Program-made: the position numbers and the translations under genes
Notes under the pieces: model-generated
Databases searched by the model: none
What the model was told of the DNA's origin: nothing
What the model saw: only the letters and a program-made list of their open reading frames with translations
In this document: positions 9,627-17,377 of the stretch, in pieces
Numbering within the stretch: the first letter of the stretch is position 1
How the letters are laid out: each line of letters starts with the position of its first letter
Source: Microbispora amethystogenes
GTDB lineage: Bacteria; Actinomycetota; Actinomycetes; Streptosporangiales; Streptosporangiaceae
Direction of reading: 5' to 3'
DNA length: 64,000 nucleotides
NCBI RefSeq assembly: GCF_016863015.1
Contig: NZ_BOOB01000029.1
Coordinates: 1 to 64,000 of the forward strand

Positions 9627-11201
9627 TTATGCGCTGTGGCCGGCCCGCAGCAGACCATACGTCACCGCCTGCTCCAGCGCCTGCCAGGACGCCTCGATGA
9701 CGTTCTCCGCGACACCGACCGTGGCCCACTCGCCGGTCGCGTCGCTGGAGGTGATCAGCACCCGCGTCACCGCGTCCGTGCCGTGGGTGCCTTCGAGGAT
9801 CCGCACCTTGAAGTCGATCAGCTCGACCTCGGCCAGCTCAGGGTACAGCTTCTCCAGGCCGAGCCGCACCGCGCGGTCGAGCGCGTTCACCGGGCCGTTG
9901 CCCTCGCCGGTCGCGACGATCCGCTCCCCCTTGGCGTGGAGCTTGACGGTCGCCTCGCTGACCACGTCGCCGCCCGGCCGGCGCTCGACGATGACCCGCC
10001 ACGACTCGACCGTGAAGTGCCGCCGCTGCCCGCCCTCGACCATGTCGCGCAGCAGCAGCTCGAAGGACGCGTCGGCGGCGTCGAAGGTGTGCCCCTTGGC
10101 CTCCAGCTCCTTCACCCGCTCGACCAGCCACCGCGACTGGTCGCCGCTGAGCTCGTAGCCCAGCTCGCGGCCCTTGAGCTCGACCGAGGCCCGGCCGGCC
10201 ATGTCGGAGACGAGCATCCGCATGTCGTTGCCGACCTGGGCGGGGTCGATGTGCTGGTAGAGGTTCGGGTCCACCTTGATCGCCGACGCGTGCAGGCCCG
10301 CCTTGTGCGCGAAGGCCGACATGCCGACGTACGGCTGGTGGGAGTTCGGCGTGACGTTGGTGACCTCGGTGATCGCGTGCGCGATGCGGGTCATGTCACG
10401 CAGCGACTGCGGCGGCACCAGATCGAAGCCCCGCTTGAGCTGGAGGTTCGCGACCACGGTGAACAGGTTGGCGTTGCCGGAGCGCTCGCCGTACCCGTTG
10501 GCGCAGCCCTGCACGTGCGTGGCGCCGGCCCTGACCGCGGCGAGGGTGTTGGCGACCGCGCAGCCCGTGTCGTCGTGGCAGTGGATGCCGACGCGGGCCC
10601 CCGTGCCGACCGCGTCGTGCACCACGTCGGCCAGCTCGTCGGGGAGCATGCCGCCGTTGGTGTCGCACAGCGCGATCACCGAGGCCCCGGCCTCCGCCGC
10701 CGTGCGCAGCACCTCCAGCGCGTACGCGGGGTTGGACCGGTAGCCGTCGAAGAAGTGCTCGGCGTCGAGGAAGACCCGCTGGCCCTCCGTGACCAGGTGG
10801 GAGACCGTGTCGCGGACCATCGCGAGGTTCTCCTCCAGCGTGGTCCGCAGAGCCAGTTCGACGTGCCGGTCGTGACTCTTGGCGACAAGCGTCACGACCG
10901 GCGCGCCGGATTCGCGCAGCGCGGCCACCAGGGGGTCGTCGGCGGCCTTCACGCCCGCCCGGCGGGTCGCGCCGAACGCGGCGAGCTGCGCGTGCTTCAG
11001 GTCGAGCTCGGTCTGAGCCCGCCGGAAGAACTCGGTGTCCTTGGGGTTGGCGCCGGGCCAGCCGCCCTCGATGAAGCCGAACCCGAGGCCGTCCAGGTGC
11101 CGCGCGATGGCCAGCTTGTCGGCGACGCTCAGGTTGAGCCCCTCCTGCTGGGCTCCGTCCCGGAGCGTCGTGTCGTATACGTGAAATCGGTCGTCGGCCA
11201 T
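9627..11201 (-). CDS. cimA: (R)-citramalate synthase
   Basis: 524 aa. DTTLRDGAQQEG at residues 10-21 is the HMGL-like active-site motif. The metal-binding GIHCHDDTGCAVANTLAA and the GCANGYGERSGNANL segment follow. The C-terminal third is the LeuA-type regulatory dimer domain. It condenses pyruvate and acetyl-CoA to citramalate, the threonine-independent entry to isoleucine; the sequence fits CimA better than LeuA by its GGWPGANPKD segment. ATG at 11201 follows GAAGGAG. Upstream lie a leader peptide and terminator, see 11304-11400. Confidence 0.9.
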   Translation of the reverse strand: MADDRFHVYDTTLRDGAQQEGLNLSVADKLAIARHLDGLGFGFIEGGWPGANPKDTEFFRRAQTELDLKHAQLAAFGATRRAGVKAADDPLVAALRESGAPVVTLVAKSHDRHVELALRTTLEENLAMVRDTVSHLVTEGQRVFLDAEHFFDGYRSNPAYALEVLRTAAEAGASVIALCDTNGGMLPDELADVVHDAVGTGARVGIHCHDDTGCAVANTLAAVRAGATHVQGCANGYGERSGNANLFTVVANLQLKRGFDLVPPQSLRDMTRIAHAITEVTNVTPNSHQPYVGMSAFAHKAGLHASAIKVDPNLYQHIDPAQVGNDMRMLVSDMAGRASVELKGRELGYELSGDQSRWLVERVKELEAKGHTFDAADASFELLLRDMVEGGQRRHFTVESWRVIVERRPGGDVVSEATVKLHAKGERIVATGEGNGPVNALDRAVRLGLEKLYPELAEVELIDFKVRILEGTHGTDAVTRVLITSSDATGEWATVGVAENVIEASWQALEQAVTYGLLRAGHSA

Positions 11202-11303
11202 CTCTGTGTCTCCTTCGCGGGGTCGCGTCTCGCCGCGCGTTCTGTTCACCGGGCCGCGTCGACCGGACTGTGTTCAGTGACCTGTGTTCACCGGTACGGG
11301 GCC

Positions 11304-11371
11304 CAAACAAAAAGACCCCTCACGGACGTGAGAGGTCTGCGCGCCGGCGATGTGTCCTTCAGCCGGCGCGC
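11304..11371 (-). promoter_or_regulatory. Transcription attenuator of cimA (hairpin plus terminator)
   Basis: On the minus strand, after the leader ORF, a perfect 10-bp hairpin (GCCGGCGCGC, 11362-11371, with its complement at 11339-11348) covers the last leader codons. An 11-bp stem (AGACCTCTCAC with GTGAGGGGTCT, one mismatch, 11313-11338) then runs into TTTTTGTTT. This is the layout of ribosome-mediated attenuation: a stall at the Leu/Ile codons would change pairing of the first stem and let transcription reach cimA. Alternative pairing is inferred, not computed. Confidence 0.75.
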
Positions 11372-11400
11372 CTGCCGATAATGAGCAGACCGTTGTTCAT
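11359..11400 (-). CDS. cimA leader peptide (Leu-Leu-Ile-Ile)
   Basis: 13-codon ORF read as MNNGLLIIGRRAG followed by TGA. The two Leu and two Ile codons in a row are the signature of a branched-chain amino-acid sensing leader. It lies about 160 nt upstream of the cimA start and directly before the attenuator hairpins. It has the same build as the ilvB leader (28297-28344): short, two or three Arg codons after the sensing codons, and Ala near the end. Confidence 0.78.
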   Translation of the reverse strand: MNNGLLIIGRRAG

Positions 11401-11511
11401 GGTGCTCAGCAGTTTGCCACAGCCGGTCGCCCTCTGGCACATCGATCTCATCTTACGAGATGTGCGCGGGTGTCCGCCCAGCTCAGCGGGTCACAGCTTA
11501 GAGTGATCACC

Positions 11512-12165
11512 ATGAAGGCCGCCGAATTCATCGCACCCGCCGTCGCCGAGTACGCCGCCGCGCACACCACACCGCCCGACGCCCTGCTCGCCGAGCTGGC
11601 GGAGGAGACCCGCAGGCTGATGGGCGACCGCAGCACCATGCAGATCGCCCCGGAGCAGGGCACCCTGCTCACCCTGCTCGTCCAGATCAGCGGCGCCCGG
11701 CTGGCCGTCGAGGTGGGGACCTTCACCGGATACTCCTCCATCTGCATCGCCAGGGGGCTGCCCGCCGACGGCCGGCTGATCGCCTGCGACGTGAGCGAGG
11801 AGTGGACCGACGTGGCCCGGCGCTACTGGGCGAAGGCGGGCCTCGGCGGCCGCGTCGAACTACGCCTCGGCCCGGCCGCCGACACGCTGCGGGCGATGCC
11901 TCCGGACGAGCATGTCGACTTCGCCTTCATCGACGCCGACAAGGCGGGTTACCCCGTCTACTACGAGGAGGTCCTGACCCGGCTGCGGCCCGGCGGCCTG
12001 ATCGCGGTGGACAACACGCTCCAGCACGGCGCGATCACCGACCCCGCCGCCGGGGGCAACGTCCCGGTCATGCGGGAGTTCAACGACCTCGTCGCGCGGG
12101 ACGACAGGGTCACCAGCGTGCTGCTGCCCGTCGCCGACGGGCTCACCCTCGTCAGGAAGAACTGA
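11512..12165 (+). CDS. Class I SAM-dependent O-methyltransferase
   Basis: 217 aa, typical of the caffeoyl-CoA/catechol O-methyltransferase-like family. SAM motif I EVGTFTGYSS lies at 67-76, the metal-binding DADKAGY at 141-147, and AVDNTL with Asp167-Asn168. Family members methylate catechol-type hydroxyls with a divalent metal. Start ATG 11512; no strong ribosome site is visible. A degraded copy of its 3' half lies at 13573-13672. Confidence 0.88.
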   Translation: MKAAEFIAPAVAEYAAAHTTPPDALLAELAEETRRLMGDRSTMQIAPEQGTLLTLLVQISGARLAVEVGTFTGYSSICIARGLPADGRLIACDVSEEWTDVARRYWAKAGLGGRVELRLGPAADTLRAMPPDEHVDFAFIDADKAGYPVYYEEVLTRLRPGGLIAVDNTLQHGAITDPAAGGNVPVMREFNDLVARDDRVTSVLLPVADGLTLVRKN

Positions 12166-12230
12166 GCCCGCGCTGATCGGGGGGAACCGCTACCCCGGTA
12201 TCCCCGGCATTCCGCCTGACCGGCCCGCCT

Positions 12231-13487
12231 CTACGACGCGAGAGGCAGACGCAGGACGAGCATGGCGCCGACGGGGCTGTCGGCGAGGCACAGGGTGCCG
12301 CCGTACATCTCGGCGATCGCCCGCGCGATGGTCAGGCCGAGCCCCGAGCCGCCAGGGTCCCGTTCCCGGGCCTCCCTCCCGCGGTACATGCGCTCGAAGA
12401 CCCGCTCGCGGTCCGCAGGAGGGATGCCGGGACCGTCGTCGACGACCTCCAGGACGGCGTCGGGCGGGTCGGCGACCACGTGGATCTCGATCTTCGTGCG
12501 GGCGTGCCGTTCGGCGTTGGCCATCAGGTTGCCCAGCAGGCGGGCCATCCGGATCCGCGAGGCCCGCACCAGCACGTCAGGGGCGAGGCGGGTGTGGACG
12601 GCGACCGCGGTGCCCGGAGCGCGGCGGTTCAGCTCGTCGTCGACGAGTTCGGCGAGGTCGACCGTCTGGGCCGGAGGCTCGCCGGACTCGGTGTCCACCC
12701 GCGCGAGGTCGAGCAGGTCGGCCACGATGTCGTTGAGCCGTTCGGCGTCGCAGAGGGATTTCCGCAGAATCCGCTGCAGGTCGATGCCGGGCTCGGAAAG
12801 CGCGGACTCCAGCTCGATCATGAGGCCGGTGATGGGGTTGCGCAGGTCGTGCGAGGCGTCAAAGATCAGCCGCCGCTGCCGCTCGATGGCCTCGCGCAGC
12901 ACGGAGATCTTTTCGCGCAGCGCGGAGATCGTGTGGTGCTGCTCCTTGTGCGCCTGCCTGAGTTCCTCGTTGAGCGCCTGCAACCCACGGGCGAAGGTGT
13001 CCACATCCCTGGCCGGGGGACCGACCTCGCCGCCCCCGCCCTCCTCGCCGGCCTCCGGCGGCCGCCGGAGCGCCTGGACGAGACCGGTGACCTCCTCGAC
13101 GCTGAGGATGATCCACAGCACCTCGCCGTGCGGGCCGAGCACGGGCGTGTTGACCTTGCTCCAGTAGCGCTCCTCGAACGCCCCCGCCCTGCCGGGGGCC
13201 TCGACGTCGTACCGCTGGAGCGGCATGAAGTCCCGCCGCCGCGTGGTGAGCACCTGCTCCAGCGAGGCGCGCAGGCTGTCGGCCCCCTGCGTCTCGGCGT
13301 CCGGGGGCGCCCCGGGGTTGGGCGGGAAGACGGCGAACAGATGCCTGCCCAGCAGGTCCTCCGCCGTACGGCCGACCACCTTCAGGTACGCGTCGTTGGC
13401 GGCGATCATGACGAGATCGGGAGTCAGGATCAGCGAGGGGACCTGGCCCGCCCTGAACACCGCCTCGTAATCGATCGTCGGCTTCAT
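12231..13487 (-). CDS. PAS-domain sensor histidine kinase (soluble, orphan)
   Basis: 418 aa. The N-terminal PAS domain (about 5-135) has LTPDLVMIAANDAYLKVVGRT. A Gly/Glu-rich linker (142-160) and a coiled coil (165-205) lead to the HisKA box FDASHDLRNP with His213, then the HATPase domain (NAERHA, DDGPGIPP, GSGLGLTIARAIAEMYGG). No membrane segment, so it senses a cytosolic signal. No response regulator is adjacent. ATG 13487; GTG one codon upstream is possible. Confidence 0.88.
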   Translation of the reverse strand: MKPTIDYEAVFRAGQVPSLILTPDLVMIAANDAYLKVVGRTAEDLLGRHLFAVFPPNPGAPPDAETQGADSLRASLEQVLTTRRRDFMPLQRYDVEAPGRAGAFEERYWSKVNTPVLGPHGEVLWIILSVEEVTGLVQALRRPPEAGEEGGGGEVGPPARDVDTFARGLQALNEELRQAHKEQHHTISALREKISVLREAIERQRRLIFDASHDLRNPITGLMIELESALSEPGIDLQRILRKSLCDAERLNDIVADLLDLARVDTESGEPPAQTVDLAELVDDELNRRAPGTAVAVHTRLAPDVLVRASRIRMARLLGNLMANAERHARTKIEIHVVADPPDAVLEVVDDGPGIPPADRERVFERMYRGREARERDPGGSGLGLTIARAIAEMYGGTLCLADSPVGAMLVLRLPLAS

Positions 13488-13572
13488 CACCTCGGCGCCC
13501 TTTCTCCGGCCCTCCTTCCAGAGTAGGTGAACGCCCAGCTCAGCCCGCTGTGGCAGCCCTCGGCACGGGGCG

Positions 13573-13672
13573 AGTGGAGCGACGTGGCCCGGCGCTGCCG
13601 GGCGAAGGCGGGCCTCGGCGGCCGCGTCGAACCGCGCCTCGGCCCGGCCGCCGAGGAAGAACTGAGCCCGCG
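13573..13672 (+). pseudogene. Remnant duplication of the O-methyltransferase gene
   Basis: Positions 13573-13652 match 11801-11880 inside the O-methyltransferase gene at 75 of 80 bases by eye. The sequence then jumps directly to AGGAAGAACTGAGCCCGCG (13654-13672), identical to the end of that gene (12154-12172) including its stop codon. A segment of about 270 nt is missing between the two. It looks like an internally deleted duplicate left between the histidine kinase and the secreted protein gene. Confidence 0.8.
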
Positions 13673-13875
13673 GCGTCCGGCCGCGCCACGGCAATGATGG
13701 AGTAATAACCCGCCATGAAGGCGCCGGACTCATGATCGGCGTTCCTCCGACGAGTACGCTCGCGAATCGGTTCTTGTTCGCGGGCCGACCGCCCGACTCG
13801 TCATGCACGGACATCAGTGCACCGGAAAGCACATGCGCGCGGAAGCACATGCACTTGGAAAGCAGGGGGCGACGA

Positions 13876-14499
13876 ATGACTCACCGGCGCGGCGGGGCGT
13901 TTCTCACAGGCAGGGTCGCCGGTCTTCTCGTCGCCGGCGCCTCGGCCTCGACCGCCTTCATCACCGGTGTCGCGCCGATGGGCGCCGCCGCCGACAACGG
14001 ACACGACCGCGCCGAGCGGAACGTCGTACAGTCCCCCGGTGGGGAGCGACCCGGCGACCCGCCCGGGGACAGGTCGGCCACGGGCGGTTCCACCCGCAAC
14101 CACGGCTACCAGCACACCTCGGCGAACACGTCCGGCGGCTCCTCGAACGTGCAGAACGCGCTGTGCCGGCGCGCCCGGGTCTGCAACATCACCCAGCACG
14201 TGACCATCGCCGGTCCGCGCGTGACCGTGACTCCCAGCCCTTCGCCGCCGGCGACGCCCGCCGCGAAGCCGGTTCCGGTGCCCACGGTCACCGTCACGGT
14301 CACGATGACCCCCACACCGGCGCCCGCGCCGGCACCACTCGCCGTTCCGGCGGCACCGGCGCCGTGCCCGGCCCCCCGGCCCCTGCTGAGCATCGACGGC
14401 AGGGTCGGCGCCGGGGTCGGTGTGGGCAGGGGCTCCGGTCTGCTCGACGGGCTGCTGTCGCTGTCCCTCCTCGGAAGGGGCGCGGCCTGCCCCGGCTGA
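13876..14499 (+). CDS. Secreted Pro/Thr/Val-rich protein of unknown function
   Basis: 207 aa. Signal peptide about 1-37 (MTHRRGG, hydrophobic core, GAAAD). The mature part has a Gly/Ser/Asn-rich stretch, one CRRARVC pair, and a low-complexity section of alternating Pro, Val and Thr (about 115-170) like a wall-spanning spacer. The C-terminus is Gly/Leu-rich (GRGSGLLDGLLSLSLLGRG). No catalytic motif is recognised. ATG 13876 has GGGGG upstream. It may be a wall-associated or sporulation-surface protein; this is speculative. Confidence 0.6.
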   Translation: MTHRRGGAFLTGRVAGLLVAGASASTAFITGVAPMGAAADNGHDRAERNVVQSPGGERPGDPPGDRSATGGSTRNHGYQHTSANTSGGSSNVQNALCRRARVCNITQHVTIAGPRVTVTPSPSPPATPAAKPVPVPTVTVTVTMTPTPAPAPAPLAVPAAPAPCPAPRPLLSIDGRVGAGVGVGRGSGLLDGLLSLSLLGRGAACPG

Positions 14500-14532
14500 G
14501 CACGTCTCCGGCGCGGGCCGCCCGCGACCGCG

Positions 14533-15624
14533 TCAGCAGATCTTGTGCACCCAGTGGTGGGTGTCGGGGCGGGCGCCGTACTGGATGCCGACGAGCTCCT
14601 CGCGGATCCGCATGGTGACGGGGCCGGGGGTGCCGTCGCCCACGGTCCAGCTTCGGTCGGTGCCCTTCACCGAGCCGACGGGAGTGACGACCGCCGCGGT
14701 GCCACAGGCGAAGACCTCGGTGAGCTCGCCCGACGCGCAGCCCGCCTGCCAGTCCTCGATCGAGATCTTGCCCTCCTCGACCGTGTAGCCCAGCTCGCCG
14801 GCGAGGCTGAGGATCGAGTCACGGGTGATGCCGGGCAGCAGGGTCCCGGTGAGCGACGGGGTGACGAGGCGGTCGCCGAAGACGAAGAACAGGTTCATCC
14901 CGCCCATCTCCTCGACCCACCGGTGCTCGAAGGCGTCGAGCCAGACCACCTGGTCGCAGCCCTCCTCGACGGCCTGCCGCTGGGCCACGAAGGCCGCCGC
15001 GTAGTTGCCGCCGCACTTGGCGAACCCCGTGCCGCCGGGCGCCGCCCGGGTGTACTCGGTGGACAGCCAGACCGACACCGGCTTCAGGCCGCCGGTGAAG
15101 TACGACGCGGCGGGCGAGGCGATGACCATGAACTTGTACTTCTGCGACGGGTGGTTCACCCCGAGCGCGGTCTGCGTGGCGATCATGAAGGGGCGCAGGT
15201 AGAGGCTGTGGCCCTCGGTCGTCGGCACCCATTCGCGGTCGGTCTGGACGAGGAGTTCGAGCGACTCGACGAACGTCTCCTCGGGAAGCGGGGGCATCGC
15301 CATCCGGGCCGCCGACTGGTTGAACCTCGCCGCGTTCGCGTACGGCCGGAAGGCGACGATCGAGCCGTTCGACTGCCGGTAGGCCTTGAGCCCCTCGAAC
15401 AACTCCTGGGCGTAGTGGAACACCGCGGTGGCGGGGTCGAGCACGAGGGGGCCGTACGGCTGGAGCTTCGCGTCGTGCCAGCCCTCCCCCTCGGTGTAGT
15501 CGATGGAGACCATGTGGTCGGTGAAGACCTGGCCGAAGCCGGGGCTCGCCAGCATCCGCTCACGCTCGGCCGCACCGCGGGCCTGGGGGTTGTGCTGCAC
15601 GTCGAACCTGAGGTGGGTGGTCAT
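14533..15624 (-). CDS. ilvE: Branched-chain amino-acid aminotransferase
   Basis: 363 aa. Fold-type IV PLP enzyme: FHYAQELFEGLKAYR (69-83), the PLP lysine Lys203 in GGTGFAKCGGNYAAA, and DAFEHRWVEEMGG, then GTAAVVTPVG near the end. It performs the last step of Ile, Leu and Val synthesis and the first step of their breakdown. It lies downstream of leuB but a strong terminator (15706-15743) separates them, so it probably has its own promoter. ATG 15624 follows GAAGGACC. Confidence 0.95.
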   Translation of the reverse strand: MTTHLRFDVQHNPQARGAAERERMLASPGFGQVFTDHMVSIDYTEGEGWHDAKLQPYGPLVLDPATAVFHYAQELFEGLKAYRQSNGSIVAFRPYANAARFNQSAARMAMPPLPEETFVESLELLVQTDREWVPTTEGHSLYLRPFMIATQTALGVNHPSQKYKFMVIASPAASYFTGGLKPVSVWLSTEYTRAAPGGTGFAKCGGNYAAAFVAQRQAVEEGCDQVVWLDAFEHRWVEEMGGMNLFFVFGDRLVTPSLTGTLLPGITRDSILSLAGELGYTVEEGKISIEDWQAGCASGELTEVFACGTAAVVTPVGSVKGTDRSWTVGDGTPGPVTMRIREELVGIQYGARPDTHHWVHKIC

Positions 15625-15705
15625 GGCGAGGTCCTTCTCTCTTCGTCGTCGTAGTCATTGTGCGACGAGTCGGCTAAGGGAAAACTAGGGCATTCGACAG
15701 GTATG

Positions 15706-15743
15706 AAAAAGCGCATGGCGGCCCATACCGGGCCGCCATGCGC
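15706..15743 (-). terminator. Rho-independent terminator of leuB
   Basis: A 14-bp perfect stem (GCGCATGGCGGCCC with its complement, loop of about 5 nt) followed on the minus strand by TTTTT. It lies 24 nt past the leuB stop codon and before ilvE. Confidence 0.9.
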
Positions 15744-15766
15744 GTCGTCTGGATGAGCGGCCGGGA

Positions 15767-16813
15767 TCAGCCGGCTACTCGGGCGGCGATGTCGTCGCCG
15801 ATCTCACGGGTGGACCGGGCGGTCCAGGCGCTCTGGCGCTCGACCAGGTCGTCGGCCACGGCCTGCTCGACCCGGGCCGCGGTCCCGGCGTGGCCGAGGT
15901 GGTCGAGGAGCATGGCGACCGACAGGATCGTGGCGGTCGGGTCGGCCTTGCCCTGGCCGGCGATGTCGGGGGCGCTGCCGTGGACGGGCTCGAACATGGA
16001 CGGCGCCGTACGGGCCGGGTTGACGTTTCCGCTGGCCGCGAGGCCGATGCCGCCCGCCACCGCCGCGCCGATGTCGGTCAGGATGTCGCCGAACAGGTTG
16101 TCGGTGACGATGACGTCGAAGCGCTGCGGCTGGCTGACGAAGAACATCGAGGCCGCGTCGACGTGGCAGTAGTCGGTCTCCACCTCGGGGAACTCCAGGC
16201 TCAGCCGGTCGACGGTGCGGGCCCACAGGTCGCCCGCGTAGGTCAGCACGTTGGTCTTGTGCACGAGGGTCAGCTTGCGGCGCGGCCGGGCGAGGGCCTT
16301 CTCGAAGGCGTAGCGCACGACGCGCTCGACGCCGTAGGCCGTGTTCAGCGACTCCTGGGTGGCGATCTCGTGCGGGGTGCCGCGGCGCATGACGCCGCCC
16401 GCCCCGGCGTACGGGCCCTCGGTGCCCTCCCGGACGACGATCATGTCGATGTCCTCGGGGCCCGCCTGCCCGAGCGGGGTCGCCACGCCGGGGAACAGCT
16501 TGACCGGGCGGAGGTTCACGTAGTGGTCGAGCTCGAAGCGCAGGCGCAGCAGCAGTTCGCGCTCCAGGACGCCGGGCGGCACACTCGGGTCGCCCACCGC
16601 GCCCAGCAGGATCGCGTCGTATCCGCGCAGCTCGTCGAGCACCTCGTCGGGAAGCGTCTCACCGGACGCGTGGTAACGCCTGGCGCCGAGATCGTATTCG
16701 GTGGTCTCGGACTTGACGCCCGCGGCGTTGAGGACCTTGAGGCCTTCGGCGACGACCTCGGTGCCGATACCGTCACCGGGGATGACTGCCAGGCGGATGT
16801 TGCTCGACTCCAT
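15767..16813 (-). CDS. leuB: 3-isopropylmalate dehydrogenase
   Basis: 348 aa. The nucleotide-binding N-terminus is [21 protein letters not shown]. Substrate-binding [21 protein letters not shown], the catalytic Lys in [10 protein letters not shown], the metal-binding [27 protein letters not shown] and [13 protein letters not shown] are all present. It oxidatively decarboxylates 3-isopropylmalate in leucine synthesis. The ATG at 16813 has GGTAAGG upstream. A small conserved-looking ORF precedes it by 81 nt. Confidence 0.96.
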   Translation of the reverse strand: MESSNIRLAVIPGDGIGTEVVAEGLKVLNAAGVKSETTEYDLGARRYHASGETLPDEVLDELRGYDAILLGAVGDPSVPPGVLERELLLRLRFELDHYVNLRPVKLFPGVATPLGQAGPEDIDMIVVREGTEGPYAGAGGVMRRGTPHEIATQESLNTAYGVERVVRYAFEKALARPRRKLTLVHKTNVLTYAGDLWARTVDRLSLEFPEVETDYCHVDAASMFFVSQPQRFDVIVTDNLFGDILTDIGAAVAGGIGLAASGNVNPARTAPSMFEPVHGSAPDIAGQGKADPTATILSVAMLLDHLGHAGTAARVEQAVADDLVERQSAWTARSTREIGDDIAARVAG

Positions 16814-16894
16814 GCGTTCACCTTACCGGTTGTCTCGGAGACCGAAACACCGATCTCACCATTCGGTCCACTGCCGGCACCGGAGCGTCCGGGG

Positions 16895-17020
16895 TCAGCG
16901 CTGGGGCACGCCCCCGTTGTCGCGGCGGTCCAGCGCGATCTGCAGGGCCGCGGCCGCCTCGTCCTCCGCCTCGTCGGCGCGGGTCAGGGGGGCACGATTC
17001 CAGGGATACATGTCGTACAT
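16895..17020 (-). CDS. Small acidic protein (41 aa), function unknown
   Basis: Reads MYDMYPWNRAPLTR, then an acidic Ala/Glu helix (ADEAEDEAAAALQIALDRR) ending DNGGVPQR. The compact, protein-like composition and placement just before leuB suggest a real small gene rather than a shadow. A longer in-frame extension exists but reads like non-coding sequence. I recall similar small proteins in actinobacteria, but with no assigned function. Confidence 0.55.
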   Translation of the reverse strand: MYDMYPWNRAPLTRADEAEDEAAAALQIALDRRDNGGVPQR

Positions 17021-17377
17021 GGCGAATCTCACTTCGACCGAGGAGTGGATGCGGATCCGTACGTCGTTCGAGGCGTCTCCGCGCGTCGCGGATCCGGGTG
17101 CACCGGCCACCGGTGGACCGCGGGTCACGCGGCACAGGTGGACCGAAGGCCGATGACGCCACGCTCCACGACGGGCCGGCCCGCCCTGATCGGGCTCCGT
17201 CGTGACAGGTGTCACGTGCGGGGCGTCAACCCAGACAGTACCCCAGAATCTCCTAGGACGACCTACTATCTCGGATCGTGAGACGCGGGTCCGTGAGCCG
17301 GCGGAGAACAGAACGGCCCGGCGCACGCGCGCCGGGCCGTTCTCGACGGTTCTCCAGGTGACCGGAGTTCCGGGGGA
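17021..17377. other. Intergenic region between serA and the small acidic gene
   Basis: 357 nt. It holds the serA terminator (17311-17342) and, toward 17021, presumably the promoter of the small acidic gene and leuB. No other gene is supported. Confidence 0.5.
17311..17342 (-). terminator. Terminator of serA
   Basis: A 14-bp perfect stem (GAACGGCCCGGCGC and complement, 4-nt loop), 35 nt past the serA stop. On the minus strand it is followed by TGTTCT rather than a pure T run. Confidence 0.75.

Noticed and set aside
15625-15705. Branched-chain leader peptide before ilvE
   Set aside because: Short frames here are Thr/Arg-rich or closed at once; no run of Leu/Ile/Val codons and no attenuator.
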